From the NCBI RefSeq assembly GCF_963678635.1, contig NC_087070.1, positions 31,163,704 to 31,227,703 on the forward strand: a stretch of DNA of 64,000 bases, given 5' to 3'. Positions 37,001-48,429 of the stretch are shown here, piece by piece. Below the pieces are notes generated by a model that did not search any database, had not been told where the DNA came from, and worked only from the letters and a program-made list of their open reading frames with translations. Source of the stretch: Symsagittifera roscoffensis (lineage: Eukaryota; Xenacoelomorpha; Acoela; Convolutidae). A program made the position numbers and the translations under genes. Each line of letters starts with the position of its first letter. The stretch's first letter is position 1.

Positions 37001-40000
37001 AACAGAAATTGGGCGTAGTCAATTTAAATGATAGGCTTTCAACAATTTCCTGTTTCGAGTAAACTTATGACATCAGATTTGGCAGAAAAGTTATCGAGAA
37101 AACTCCAAAAACTGTCTGCAAATCAAAAATTTGTTATTTCCGATAATCACAGCTTTTTTTGTAATTAAGATTGGAAGTAGCCACTGATGCAGAAAAGATT
37201 CACGCAACCTATATTTTTGATTGAACCCAAAGACTCAGATTTGGGAGCCTTGTTCTCGAGAGAAGTCGAAAATTTTCAAAAGAGCAGCAGCCGTGGCCGA
37301 GTGGATAAGACGCGGGGGCCTATAAAACAAAGGCCGTGGGTTCTAATCCCGCCTCGGTCATGGTTGGAGGGGTCTCAGTGCCATCCGCCTCCTCAAGGTG
37401 CGACAGGCTACGGTAAAACGGATGACATCTCCCTCTCTCCCACGGAATAAAAGGTCTAAGGTTGAAAGGTGGGAGCTGGACCGGTGGGTTAACGAAAAAA
37501 AGTTACAAAAAGAAATCAAAAATTTGACTGGTCCCAGTGCCAAAACTTTTTGAGTCACAAAAATTGGGCGTAGTAGCTTATGCAGGGGAAATACTCAAGC
37601 CCGTTTTATTCAGTAAACACAAAATCACAGATTTGGGAGAGTATTTTTTGAGATAACGAAAAAAATATCGAAAATATGAGTCAAATATTGAGGAGGCGGA
37701 TGGCACTGGGACCCCTCCAACCATGACCGAGGCGGGATTAGAACCCACGGCCTTTGTTTTGCAAATGATGTAAAATGAGGGGTTACGCACGACGAGACTG
37801 GAGGAGTATGCAAGAAAGGGGAGTAGGCGGTCTTTCCATTAATAAACCTTTTTTGAAAATCGGTTGAATAGTTTTTAAAGAAAACTATACTTTTTGCAAA
37901 AAGTGAAAAAATTTTTCCAAAGGGTCTCAAAAAAAAAATAAGAAAACACAATCCCATACATTTTTATGATTCATGTTTTATGAAACAGGAGTTCAAGGCA
38001 AAAAGTCTAAGCAAAACAACTGTAAACTTAATTTGCAACGGAAAAAAAACTTTTTAAGCGGAAACAAAGCCGACAATCGTCGAGCAGACAGCTGTTGAGC
38101 CGGAAAAAAATGATTTTAAATTTTTTTTTAAATTAAACTTGAAGCCCCCCCCCCCCCCCGAAACTACAATAAACAACACTTGAAACACCATGATACTTGC
38201 TTACAAAAATAATGCCCTTCAAACAATGCAATATGACGCAACTAAGCCACTAGAATATAAGCCGGTGAAAATATAAAAGCGCAAAACAGAAATCAAATTA
38301 TGTAAACTCTTTGATCTCAATTACATGAACCAAAAAAAAATAATAGAAATAGCACTCTTCAAATGGTAAAAATTGCTAAATCTGAAAACATCGTACATGC
38401 AGCAAGAACTAAGCTGACGAAAATAAGCAGACCACTATATTCGATTGGATTTTCGAACAGCAGATAATTTCCAGTAAGCAAAAAAGCACGTCCCCTCCGG
38501 ACTCAAATCTCAAGCCACTCTCCGCTGTGCCTAGTGGTCGGAGCTAGGGCGATTTCACTATCTCTGATGCCTGGTTCAAATTCACTACCCGTGGAACCAG
38601 GCACTTTTTTTTGAATTTCCGGCTTCTTAAAAAATCCCATACTACTACTTACACCGAGCCTAATTTTCGCGTTCTTTCATAGAAGCTTGACTAGCAACAC
38701 CAGGTAACAAAAAATGGGCTTTAATCAGGTGGCTATAGCTTAACTCTCGCTAAAACAGCAACTGAACTGTACTCAGAAATTGGATGATTTACAGTTGAAT
38801 TTTACACAGGCGAAGCTGCACATTGAAAACAACAGCGACAAAACGGCAATAGGGATAATTCAAATGGGATGAAAATAAAAAACACGCTTTGAAAAAAAAA
38901 TGTTTCTCATCTTCTTTTCTGACATTCGATTTACCAAAACTTAAATGCAATGATTTTCGCTGGTCTAAATTTGCTGGCCTGTCAGGATCCTTATAGATAA
39001 TTAGAAAAAAGACCCAATTATCTGGCTTAAATTAGATATCAGAAACTGCAACTATTTCTTACCGATATAAAATACACCAACTATTTTAGCTGTATGTACA
39101 ACTATAAACCAAGTATTTCTTTTCAGCTGCAACAGAAAATATTGAACGAACAGCTTAAAGTCCAGTGTTTTTGAGGATTAGCCTGAAAGGATCGCTCCAA
39201 CATTAACAAACACGCGCCAAGAAAAGAAGGGTTAACATATGGCGACAGAGATGGAAGCGTTTTTCAGCAAATTTCTATCTTATATTGAAATCTTTTTTTT
39301 TCTGAAACAGATTGAAACTATCACAAAATTTATGAACATCTTTCAACCCAAAAAAACTGTAATCGATCACTGCATTAGTACTACACCTTATCTTGCAAGA
39401 AAAGTATTGATATTGATTTATGAATTTCAAAAAATGAAGATATACACTCGAACTTAAAATAGTTATTCCCTCTGCTGTTTAAAAAACTCAAAACTGCGCA
39501 AGAATATCCATATCGAAATTTCAAGACCATCAAATTTTCTCAAGGCTACAGAGTCTAAAAAAAACATTATTGAGAGCATTTCCTTAATAATTACAGTGAG
39601 CAGATCTGCAGCGCGAAATGATCAAAATAATCTGCATATTCTCAAAAAATTGATTGCCTCTGAATGTATTGTATTGGTTGCAAAAAAAACAACAATTCTC
39701 CAAAAACTCAGTGCATTGCCTTTGAATTAAAACAGATCTGATCTGTCTTCCGAGAAAAGAGGTATTACCTAAGCGAGAAGGCAAGCCAGAAAGACAAAAA
39801 ATAGTTGACTAACTACCAACTTATTGTTCCGAACATTTGAAAAATGGGGAGAAATTAGTATTCGGATACGTTTTAGTTTTTTTTCTCTTTTTTGGTTTTT
39901 CACGAAAAATCAGCTACCAAGTAATCATCGGAGAGATTTCAGTGATATATCTTGTAAAAGCCCTCTTAGTCTTAATTCTAAATTTAAAAATAAAAAAAGA

Positions 40001-41256
40001 GTCGGGAAAAATGGTTAGAAATTTTTACTTTTTTGTCTTATTTCGGGGGAATAAGGCGAGCGAGCCAACAGGCATACAGTAGCCAATTTTAATGGCTGAA
40101 AAGCTTAAAATAATGTAATTTAAACCGTGAAAACTTGTTTTTAGTTTTAATCGAGTAGCGTTAGTTTTTTTGAGTATTTAGCGGCTTTTTGAATAAGAAA
40201 ATTCAAAGAACTGCAAAAAAATGAATTTTTTTTGATAATTTGCTAAGTGTTTTATTTTTCAATTTCATTATTTTGCAATGAATCGAATTTGCCTACTCTC
40301 TAGTTTCACGTTCACCTCCTTTTATCACACTACGCTTAAAATAACAATACTAATTTGAGAAACTTTTTTGTTGTATTTTTAAGACTATGTTCGGAACATT
40401 CTGTGCTACTTGCATAGTAACCGGCTACCCTTGTTTCAAATCTTGATTTAATTGGAGTATTTTCATTTCAAGAACTAAATCTTTCAAAACAAACTCCACA
40501 AAAAAAACCAGCAAAAGTGAGCGTTACTACAACAAAGCTAGAGAAACGAGGAAACCTTGTATTCGAACTTTCAATGAGCAACTTTAATGCGCAACAACCT
40601 ACTCAAAAGTTTGAGGGGAAAATCTTTCATTTTGGTTTTCAACTTAATCGACTGGTTCTGCTTTCTTGTTACTGTCCCAGCTAAGGTAAAATTCCTTTAA
40701 CACTTTTCGCTTCATTTTTTGATTCTCCTTACCAAGCCTGCTGCTTATATCTTTCCCATTATCATTCACTCTACCAACACTGGACAACGAAATCGAACTT
40801 AACGACGACAGGAATTGGATATTGTGGAAAGACAGACTCTATCAGAAATAACCGTTGCTAGTAGCGGGTTATGATACAAGTGAAGAACTTTTGCAACATT
40901 TCATACAAGCCATGACAGAAGCCGTGCAGAAATTTTGCAGTCTTTCAGGTAATTTAATCACACTTCGACAAGTAATACATCATTTTAAGCCGATTCGGCC
41001 GAGCTCAGTCGCAATTCGGTCCTTTTAAAGTCTTTTTCAAACAAAACGCAATTTTTCATTTTTGGTATCTACTATACCATATCAGTAACATCGTAATTTA
41101 AATGGCCTTTCGTAATTTTCATACCTTTGAGCACGTGGTGGCAGTCAGTAGTGTCAGTTTCATTTTGAGAAGTTCGACTTCTAACAAGAGAGACTCCTTT
41201 GTGCGCTGTTCATCGTTGCATGTTGAATCAACAACCTCTTCTCTCTCATCGCCCAT
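30622..41256 (-). CDS. AGGF1: AGGF1 homologue: two OCRE modules, FHA, G-patch (six coding exons)
   Basis: Joining 41256-41125, 36181-36032, 35470-35210, 33009-32880, 31818-31286 and 31023-30622 gives about 535 residues with consistent phases (human AGGF1 is about 714). Order: short N-terminal helix (20-38); a first OCRE-like module (about 72-120, MYYHYKTGYYFHD, LFFDPIAKQYL); an acidic linker; a second OCRE-like module (about 168-212, YVYDTNSGYFFNP, MFFEPISRRYFKYDP); an FHA domain (about 230-340, ILIGKNKRCNIYLP) ending in the AGGF1-type TCDGCEP (345-351); and a G-patch (about 462-507, LKSMGYKEGKGLGKEGKG). AGGF1 is known as a nuclear or secreted angiogenic adaptor in vertebrates; OCRE plus G-patch point to RNA-processing contacts. 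The ATG at 41256 is downstream of an acceptor-like TTTTGCAG, so a 5' UTR exon is likely. The join from exon 1 to exon 2 spans a 4.9-kb intron and is the least certain. Confidence 0.93.
31286..31818 (-). CDS. AGGF1: AGGF1 coding exon 5 (FHA)
   Basis: Acceptor GTACTTTAG, two bases plus 177 codons, donor GTGAGT. Holds the FHA domain and TCDGCEP, then a basic linker ending LIKESLGLN. Confidence 0.95.
32480..32620 (-). repeat. SINE-like repeat in AGGF1 intron
   Basis: AACAAGGTCGGTCAGGGAGT and GGGTGCTTAGGTTCGATAAG parallel the 44895-45015 repeat (AACAAGGTCCGGCCGGGATT, TTGCTAAGATTCAATAAG), whose minus strand has A and B boxes. The sequence left of it, about 32200-32480, is the family body. Confidence 0.45.
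32880..33009 (-). CDS. AGGF1: AGGF1 coding exon 4 (second half OCRE 2)
   Basis: Acceptor TTTATTCCAG, 43 codons plus one base, VSGMFFEPISRRYFKYDP through SHYEVLETGERV, donor GTAATT. Confidence 0.92.
33010..34146. other. AGGF1 intron sequence with family B fragments
   Basis: Two eroded family B left ends, at 33093 (GCAGAGGCGATGCTGCACTT) and about 33546 (CCGAAGCTGCACTTTGC), and a short CCCTTCCCTTCTTG tandem at 33925-33977. No coding signal. Confidence 0.4.
34147..34562 (+). mobile_element. Family B element, eroded copy
   Basis: Left end ACAGAGGCGAACTTGCGCTT; right part TTGCGACTTCGGTTGGAAAA then AACACTTTGCTTCACAAGTG, matching other family B tails. Confidence 0.5.
34990..35164 (+). mobile_element. 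Family C MITE, right-hand fragment
   Basis: Contains GACGAAATATATCGAGCGTTAA and ends AAAAGTCGGAACAA, matching the right half of 18242-18742. Confidence 0.5.
35210..35470 (-). CDS. AGGF1: AGGF1 coding exon 3 (second half OCRE 1, first half OCRE 2)
   Basis: Acceptor TGGCATAG, 87 codons. Starts DSCLFFDPIAKQYLMFNP, continues with a Glu/Lys-rich linker, ends YVYDTNSGYFFNP, donor GTAAGC, phase 0. Confidence 0.92.
35549..35690. mobile_element. Palindromic MITE in AGGF1 intron
   Basis: Ends TATTTAGACAACCGCGTATT and its inverse; inner arms AATCAGAATCGAGACAAGGA and complement meet around 35620. Almost the whole 140 bp folds on itself. Confidence 0.75.
36032..36181 (-). CDS. AGGF1: AGGF1 coding exon 2 (first half of OCRE 1)
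   Basis: Acceptor TTTGTTTTAG, 50 codons, ending HYKTGYYFHD, donor GTCAGT, phase 0 at both ends. Confidence 0.85.
36322..36343 (+). repeat. (ATTG)n microsatellite
   Basis: Five or more uninterrupted TTGA units in the first AGGF1 intron. Confidence 0.8.
36590..37660. repeat. Degenerate tandem units in the first AGGF1 intron
   Basis: Diverged units share TTGGGCGTAGT, AAAATCACAGATTTGGGAGA and TTTTTGAGATAACGAAAA-type blocks, also seen at 44250-44400. They are interrupted by the SINE at 37289. Confidence 0.45.
37289..37460 (+). repeat. tRNA-derived SINE
   Basis: Head GCCGTGGCCGAGTGGATAAG (A box) and GTGGGTTCTAATCCCGCC (B box) resemble a Ser/Leu-type tRNA. They are followed by GGTTGGAGGGGTCTCAGTGC and a body running to the CCACGGAATAAAAGG region. 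The acceptor arms do not pair. Confidence 0.65.
37688..37766 (-). repeat. Truncated inverted copy of the 37289 SINE
   Basis: Reverse complement of the B-box half and early body: GAGGCGGATGGCACTGGGAC, CATGACCGAGGCGGGATTAG. Confidence 0.7.
38040..38615. repeat. Repeat body with tRNA-like segment
   Basis: 38040-38300 matches the body at 44630-44880 (AAGCGGAAACAAAGCCGACA). At 38528-38600 a plus-strand A-box-like TGTGCCTAGTGGTCGGAGC and B-box GGTTCAAATTC occur. A C14 tract lies near 38146-38159. Confidence 0.45.
38616..39825. other. AGGF1 intron, no gene seen
   Basis: One eroded family B left end near 38803 (ACAGGCGAAGCTGCACATTG). Short open frames without recognisable domains. Confidence 0.4.
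39826..40437 (-). mobile_element. Family A element, inverted copy
   Basis: Reads in reverse: TGTTCCGAACATTTG at 39826 is the family end and GTAACCGGCTACCCTTGT at 40418-40435 the family head. About 610 bp, longer than the 29741 copy. Confidence 0.6.
41125..41256 (-). CDS. AGGF1: AGGF1 coding exon 1 (N-terminal helix)
   Basis: 44 codons, MGDEREEVV to TTCSK, donor AAG|GTATGA, phase 0. KESLLLEVELLKMKLTLL is coiled-coil-like, as in the AGGF1 N-terminus. Assigned by position, strand and phase. Confidence 0.65.
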
Positions 41257-41497
41257 CCTACTCTGCAAAAGCAAAACATCAGCCTAAATAATCATTCTAC
41301 ATTTATTGTAGAATGATTTTAAATTTATTGGAAGAGGCATCTTCCGAGTCGGATCAAATTTTGTATGCAAATTTGATTTTTACAGGCAATTTTATTACAA
41401 TATTTGTCCGAAAAACTAGCTTTCTCATGCAAACATTTATTGAAATTTACTGAAATATCATATATGTCTAATAGAAGGTTCACTAGCGATATATCTA

Positions 41498-41864
41498 CAG
41501 TGCTGATTTAAATTATCCTAATGAAAAGCATAAAATTTGAAATTTAAAAGGCATTTTTCTCAAATTGGTTTGACGTTAGGTGCAAAATGATGAAGACATA
41601 ATTCGTTAAAATCTAAGCAGAATTAATATGATGCTATTTGTTTTACGAAAGTCGGGCCCAAAATTTTACCACAAAAACGAATCATTCGTACCTTTTTTAG
41701 AAATCAAAAATTACTCAAAAACTACTGGGTCAATTACTGACAAAACACACTGGGTCAATCACTGACACAGTGAGCATCTTACATAGGTAGCCCAGCAAAG
41801 TTTAAGAAGGCTATAATCTCCAAAATCTTGCGCAAAATGTTTAAAAATTGTTTTAATGAAAAAA
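41498..41864 (+). mobile_element. Left half of the 1319-2050 foldback family
   Basis: Begins CAGTGCTGATTTAAATTA, includes GTCGGGCCCAAAATTTTACC. It is cut off where the satellite-bearing element starts. Confidence 0.7.
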
Positions 41865-43620
41865 CTAGCGTGTAACTCCGGTGCTTCGAATTTTTGACGA
41901 CTCATGAAAAACCGCATATAATGGAAACCAGATCTGCAGGCTTTTAGTGTATTCTGACAGCACCCATTTACATGGTTGGTAATTTCATACTTGATAATTA
42001 TTTTACTTCCTATTTTCCGTCATCTCGAAAACGTCAAATCTTGAAAAATACAAATATTTGAGTAGCCATATTTGGAGGCAAGATTTACAACTCCTGGGAG
42101 TACCCTGGAAGCACCCAATTACAGGGTTGGGATATTAAAAACTTTTGAATTTTTCTAGCCTAGTTAGCTGAAATTTTGGAAAAATCATAAAAAAAACATC
42201 ATTTCTCGAAACCAAGGATTTGAACAGTCATACTTGGAGGCATGATTCGCAACTCCCGTGAGTACCCTGACAGCACGCAACTTTAGGGTAATGAATTTCA
42301 AATTTTGATAAAATAATTAATTTTAGTTTTTTGAAATCTTTTTTTTTGAAAAAAAATCAAAAAAAGTCATATCTCGAAAACTACAAGGATTTGAATGGTC
42401 ATATTTTGAGGCAAGATTCGCAACTCCAGAAAGTACTCTGACAGTACCCAACTACAGGGTAAGGAATTTCAAATTTTGAAAAAATAATTAATTTTAGTTT
42501 TTTGAAAACTTTTTTTGAAAAAAATCAAAAAAAAACGTCATATCTCGAAAACTACAAGGATTTGAATAGTCATATTTGGAGGCAACATTCTTAACTCCAG
42601 AGAGTACCTTGACAGCACCCAACTACAGGGTAAGGAACTTCAAAATTTGAAAAAAAGATCAATTTAAATTTTTTGAAAACTTTTTAAAAAAATCACAAAA
42701 AACGTCATAACGCGAAAACTACAAGAAATTGAGCAGTCACAATTGGAGGCAAGGTTTGCAATTCTTTAGAATACTCTGATAGCCCCCAACTTCAGGGTTG
42801 CGAATTAGAAATTTTTTGAAGAATCACTAAAAACGTCATCTCTCGAAAACTACAAGGACTTGAACAGGCATATTTGAAGACAAGAATCGCAACTTCAGAG
42901 AGTACCCTGAAAGCACCAAATTATAGGGTAAGGCATTTCAAACTTTCTAAAAAAACTATTTCAAGTTTTTTGAAATTTTTTTGTTGAATCACTAAAAACG
43001 TCATATCTTGAAAACTACAAGGATTTGAGTCGTCTCATTTGGAGGCAAGGTTCGCAATCCTTGAGAGAACTCTGAGAGCACCCAAATAACGGGTATAGAA
43101 TTTCAAATTTTGAAAACAATAATTAATTCAAGTTTTCTGAAAATTGTTTTACAAAAATCTAAAAACGTGATATCTCGAAAACTACAAGAACTTGAATCGT
43201 CTCATTTGGAGGCAAGGTTCGCAATCTTTGAGAGCACTCTGACAGCACCCAACTACCGGGTTGGGAATTTCAATTTTTGTACTTTATTTTGTAAATTGAG
43301 TTTTCTGAAAATCTTTGAAAACAAAATCAAAAATCGTCGTATCTCGTACACTAAGAAAATTTGAGCATTCTTAATTGGACGCCAAAATCGCAGCCACTTT
43401 GTGAACTCTGACAGCATCCCATCATTGGGCTGCTTTTTTTAAACTGGGTGGAATAACCACTGAAATCAATTTGGAAAATCGAAAAAAAAAAAATCTTAAC
43501 CATTGCAATATACGATATAGCTTAAACGTGAAAAAATTCTTTCGTTAATTATGTAAAAAAATTTCGTTGAAGAAGCTTAAACATGGCGAGATAGTGAAGC
43601 CCGTATTTAAAAGTATAATA
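41865..43620 (+). repeat. Satellite-bearing element, copy 2
   Basis: Head CTAGCGTGTAACTCC, GCTTCGAATTTTTGACGACT; nine units of about 165 bp (cores near 42040, 42203, 42366, 42538, 42706, 42838, 43001, 43168, 43336) built on ATCTCGAAAACTACAAGGA and GGAGGCAAGATTCGCAACTC. Tail AATATACGATATAGCTTAAA and GGCGAGATAGTGAAGCCCG. Its right end overlaps the start of the 6.8-kb tandem duplication. Confidence 0.75.
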
Positions 43621-44110
43621 GAATAATAAAAAAGTAATATAAAGGTTGTTATAAATAAGTGATATAGAAAAAGTGATAAAAAAAGTGATATAAGAAAAGT
43701 GATATAAGAAAAGTGATATAAAAAAGTGATGCAAAAAAGTGATATAAAAAGTGATAAGAAAAATAAAATCAGAAAAATGATATAAAAAAGTGATATAAAA
43801 AGTGATATAAGAAAAGTGATATAAAAAGTGATATAAAAAAGTTATTTAAAAAGAAGTATCGAAAAAACATATAGAAAAAGATCAAAACGAAGGATCGACA
43901 AATAGAAAAAAAAGATAGAAAAAGGATCGAAAAAAAATTAAAAAAAGAAAAAAGATCGAGAAGAAGGATAGAAAAAAATGATAAAAAAAGAAAGATAGAC
44001 GAAAGATAGAAAAGACAAAAAAAAAGATAGAAGATCGAAAAAGAAGGATAAAAAAGACAGAAAAAAAAGATACAAAATCCAGAAAAAGATAAAGAGAAAG
44101 AAAGATTGGA
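43621..44110 (+). repeat. Purine-rich simple repeat
   Basis: AAGTGATATAAAAAAGTGAT units pass into AGATAGAAAAAGGATCGAAA units. Repeated in copy 2 at about 50402-50890. Long minus open frames rich in Phe/Leu/Ser come from this repeat. Confidence 0.85.
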
Positions 44111-44894
44111 GACCACTTGTTTGACAGTTATACTATTTTGCACTGAATCGTCGGCACTGAATTCTTTTGTTAAACATGCAAAAATATTACGTTGAAACAG
44201 CCTAAATATGAAAAAAACGATAAAAAAACCAAAAACTAGACTTTTCTGACAGCGATAACTTGCGTAAAAATGAGTGTAGCCGTTAATGCTAGGGAGCTTT
44301 TCAACCCCGTTCTATTCATTGCAACAAAAATCTCAGATTTGAGAGGGTAGTTCTGAAAAAAAAAACTAACAAATTTTTTTAAAAAAATTATGGGTCAAAT
44401 ACTGCCCCAACAAAGTTTTAATGCCCGCACAGGAATAAAAAGAGACTAGGAATAATGCAAGCACATAGGGAAGTAGGCAGTCTTCCCATTGATACCCCTT
44501 TTCTGAAAATCGGTGGCTTAAAGGGTCTTAGAAAAAAACTCTATTTATTGTCATAATTTTTGTTCTTATTTTACAGCAATTCTAGGAAAACAGCCACGCA
44601 AGACCATTGAATTTTAAAATTAGCAATGAATAAAAAACTTATAAAGCGGAAACAAAGCCGACAACCTTTGAGCAGACACCAGTTTAGTCGAAAAAAATAT
44701 ATATTTAAGAATTTTTTAAAAGTTTCTAGGCACCCTGAAACTACAACTAAAAAGATTTCAACTAACATGATGATTGCTCACAGCGCAGAAATAATCCATA
44801 ATGTGGCATCTACACCGACAAAAATCGAGCAGATAGACAAAAGTCCGACAAATCAATTTTTACCGGAAAACATTTTTCAATTGCATACGTGCTG

Positions 44895-45015
44895 AAAACA
44901 AACAAGGTCCGGCCGGGATTCGAAACCCCGAACTTAGGCGCTGCAAATACAACAGCGTTACCTCTAGCTCAAGTGCGAAGGAACCTATAAATTGCTAAGA
45001 TTCAATAAGAAAACA
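44895..45015 (-). repeat. tRNA-derived SINE (copy 1)
   Basis: On the minus strand: A-box GAGCTAGAGGTAACGC and B-box GGTTTCGAATCCCGGCC, with a body to the left (44630-44880). Not a foldable functional tRNA. Confidence 0.6.
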
Positions 45016-46767
45016 AAAAACTAGGTATAAATGCTAACAAAATTCAAGACGACGCTTCTAAACCCCAAGAAGCGTAGTATTGAAAACCAACAAAATTATT
45101 AAAAATCCATCAAAATTGCGCAAAAAGATTTGATTACACCGAAAGTTCTGGTATAGAAATTTGTTTAAATCGATTAGGAAACAAAATAGGCAAAGTATCA
45201 GTTGTATGATTTAACGACAATAAATATACGGGGTATTAAAAAGTTTTATGATACCCAAACTTGAGTCTATTCATGCTCAAACTTTAATTGGCTCTTATTT
45301 TCATAAGAACGCTTAGATTTTTTGATGTTTATTGAGCTACCACTCCCAGAACAGAAACATTAATTCCCTTTCGGTTCTGCTTCGGATTCCAAAAAAAAAC
45401 AAATAGCGGCGAAAAAACATGTCCGAATAATTTGATTTTCTTCATATAAACTTAGCTTTGTACTTTTCTATTTTAAGAAATATTTAACAAATCTGATCTA
45501 AAGGACTATAATACTACGCGGGTCCATCCTCAGTTTTTTTACGTATTGATAGCTGTGATCGGGAACTTCTGTACTTAAGAGCAACTAGCTACTATTTCAC
45601 GATCTTGTGAATTTTAATCGGCTACTTCTATGGGGGGAAGGGGTGATATAATTTTCCAGAATTGACATGCTGTAACAAACCGGTTCCATTTTGATTCAAA
45701 TCTATTTCATTTCTCCAAGTTCGCCGATGTTCCCTTTTAGTTTTGAAAAACAACAGCGGTAGAAAAATATTTATTCTTTAGATTCTCGATGGCTGAAAGT
45801 GACAAAAGCAGAATTCAAATTGCATCAAAGAAAGAGACAATTTGAGCAAAACAAAAAAGCAAAGTTAGACATCTTTCAACAACAATAGCTTGATTAACAT
45901 GTGTTATAAATCAAAATCAATTAAATCAAACGTTGAATTGCTTTGACTCTTAGAAGCAACCATTTTAGTAAAATTGGATCTCCAAGTATTTTATTTCTTC
46001 ACCTAAAAAATCACCCATATAAAGAATTTGAATATCCGCCCATGTAAAACTGAGCATAAGCGAACATTTCACCTAGTAACTAATGGTTCATTTTCTCCTT
46101 TTTCAACGGGAGGGGTTAGAGATCTATAATGCTATATGAGGGTTCAACACTAAGAATCGATTTGATCAATACAATTTTCTCGCTCAGTGCTAACTATGAT
46201 TCGGCAGTGCCAAGATAAAAGTTCAGCTCTAACAAATCTGGGATCCAGGATGCTACTGACATTTTACATCTTTAAGTAATGCAATAAAAATAGATATACA
46301 GAAGCTAGCTAACTATCAAATCAACTCACATCAAATTGTGACAAAAGGGCAAATCTCGATTGCTTCACTTGAGTAGGAGGGCAGTACTTTCATGACATGA
46401 CTGTAAGCGGTTAAATTTCATCAAAGGCAATATGTATGTATATAATACACTTTCGTTATCAGTTACTGCAGTTGCAAAGCTCAACAAATATTTATCAGTT
46501 TGGACGTCAAAATAGTAATCCTATGACTAAAGGGCTAGGGCAGTAATGTAGGTCATAATTAAGCAGACATGATCATCGCAAGAAATCGCTTGCTTGCAAT
46601 TGAAAACTTTTCAAAATCGAGAAATCTGATTTGAAAATATCATTGGAAACAGACTTGAAAAATGATTAGTTGGCCTGTACTTTAACTTGAAATCTGATAC
46701 ATGTGAAAACACTAGTGTCCGCTCATTTCCACTTCATAAAAAAGCCCTCATCAATTCTATCAAACTT
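45016..46767. other. Unique-looking non-coding segment (also 51796-53545)
   Basis: Apart from its duplicate at 51796-53545 I see no repeat family, RNA gene or conserved exon here. It lies 3' of the HPRT last exon on the minus strand. Confidence 0.4.
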
Positions 46768-46773
46768 TTTATT
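46768..46773 (-). promoter_or_regulatory. Candidate poly(A) signal, distal HPRT exon
   Basis: AATAAA on the minus strand, seven bases after the TAG stop. Confidence 0.45.
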
Positions 46774-46779
46774 TGAAAC

Positions 46780-47066
46780 CTACAAGGGTATTCCCTGTTT
46801 TTCTTCGTCGATTGTCAGTTGTTTGAAGTACTCCTTGCCAGCATCGTTTACGATACAGATATGGTGGAGATCCCTGAAGAACTCGTTATAGTCAGTGGCA
46901 TATCCCACAATAAAGTGGTCTGGGATCTTGAAGCCGAGGAAGTCTGGCCAGTACGTAAGTTTTCCACTCTTTCTCAACTCTGTGTTTTTCAGAAGCAGAC
47001 ACGCCACTAAAAGTCTCGCGGGCTTGTAGTCTTTCAAAGTGTTCAGAAGAGCGTCCATTGTTCTAC
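46780..47066 (-). CDS. HPRT1: HPRT last exon, distal duplicate
   Basis: Same acceptor (CCGTTTTTAG), same 94 codons and stop as 53558-53844, with an identical translation. It lies 6778 bp further downstream in transcription order, behind the proximal copy's stop and AATAAA. It would be used only if the proximal exon is skipped. It retains everything needed to encode a full C-terminus, so it is not a pseudo-exon by sequence. Confidence 0.85.
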
Positions 47067-47159
47067 CTAAAAACGGATCGACAATTACAATAATGAGCGG
47101 AATTATCGTCAAAATTTTCTCTGAACCAGTAAGCCCGTCTTTAATAATCAATCGACTCG

Positions 47160-48300
47160 CAAAAAGTTAGTTGTTGTCTGATCCACCTAGTCAAGCTATG
47201 AAACATCTGAAAATTATAAGTAAAACCATGTTGCAAATCTGTTTGAGCAATTTTAAATTTCTCAGACCGAATAGGTTCGCGAAAAGATTAAATTTTTCTA
47301 GGCAAGCTGGTCCTTCGAAAAATTGAAGTTATTTCAAAAAGCTAATCAGATGGCGAAAAAATGAACTATTTTGTTTTGAAGCCATTCAAGCGGTGAAAGT
47401 TTGAATAAACAAAAACCAATTCATAGATCTAATCGCCTCTCAAAAATTGAAAGTTTTTCAAAGCAAGCTATTCAAGCTATGAAATTTTGAAATATTTCAG
47501 GTTGTTTATAGAGCAAATCAGTTCGCGCAAAGTTAATTCTTCTTAGCAAGCTATTCAAGTGATGAAAATATGAAAAACTATAGGTTATTTCGAGAGTAAA
47601 TAAACCAGTTGAAGCACAAACAAATCAGCAATGCGCGGATTAGTTACGCCAGCCGAAAAGTTACGTCATATCAATGAAATTTGCAAAACTTTCGTAAGTG
47701 TTATATAATTGTTACAAAACTATTCCAAAACAATCAGGTAATTTTGGCTGTTCACACTTCGGCTGGTTTATATACTACCGTTATTTCAGACCAAATTGGT
47801 TCGCGAAAAGTTATAATTATTCTCAGTAAGCTACTCTAGCTATTAAACTTTGATCAGAAGGGAATCGGATGGCAGAAACGGAAGCGTTCGAGCGAAACCA
47901 TTCAAGCGATGAACAGATGAAACTATTTCAAGCTATTTCAAAGAGCAAATCGGTCCGCAAAAAATCACGTTTTCTTCGGCAAGTTGTTAAAAGAATGACA
48001 CTTCGATACAATGCATGTTGTTTCTTAAACCAAATCGTTTTGCAAAAAAGTCAGGTTTTTGGGGCCAGCTAGTCAAGCTATGAAATGTGAAAAAATTTCA
48101 TGATACTTCATGAAGAGAAGTGGATGAAAAAATGTTCAAACTTTTCTTTGCAAGCTTTTTATACTAACAAACCTGAAACAAAGCAAATCAGATGCTGAAA
48201 ATTAAAGTTTTCCGATTCTCAAGACATTGATGCGATGAAACCTTGAGACCTGTTTGATTATTTTAATATTGATTATTTTAAAATTGTTTTAAAATTTCAG
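47160..48300. repeat. Degenerate 80-95 bp satellite (also 53938-55080)
   Basis: Repeating blocks GCAAGCTATTCAAGCTATGA, TTTCAAGTTATTTCATAGAC and CGAATCGGTTCGCGAAAAGT. It continues at 49380-50091, 56160-57048 and on to about 57210. Fills most of the last HPRT intron. Open frames inside (for example 47869-48072) are repeat-derived. Confidence 0.7.
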
Positions 48301-48429
48301 GTTTCTCAAGTCGATAGCGCCTTTCCTACGCAAAAAAAGTGAAAGAGAAGCAAATTCCATTGTCTAAAAAATACACACAATAAGTATATTGAATCTTTGT
48401 TCCAATGCCAAAAAACTTTTAAAAAAACT

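Noticed and set aside
37289-37364. Possible functional Ser/Leu tRNA
   Set aside because: A and B boxes are good but the acceptor arms do not pair, and a truncated inverted copy with the same non-tRNA body lies at 37688; it is a SINE.
40770-40950. Plus-strand stretch with a protein-like look (NWILWKDRLYQ, EELLQHFIQAMTEAVQKF)
   Set aside because: It has an in-frame stop and I recognise no family. Possibly an old transposon remnant.
43549-44143. Long minus-strand open frames rich in Phe, Leu, Ser and Tyr, also at 50348-51095
   Set aside because: They are translations of the purine-rich simple repeat and change length between the two duplicate copies; not genes.
46703-47010. Plus-strand open frames opposite the HPRT last exon (and 53481-53788)
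   Set aside because: Shadows of the minus-strand HPRT exon.
47869-48072. 67-codon plus-strand open frame, repeated at 54647-54850
   Set aside because: It lies wholly inside the 80-95 bp satellite; the duplicate open frame only reflects the tandem duplication.
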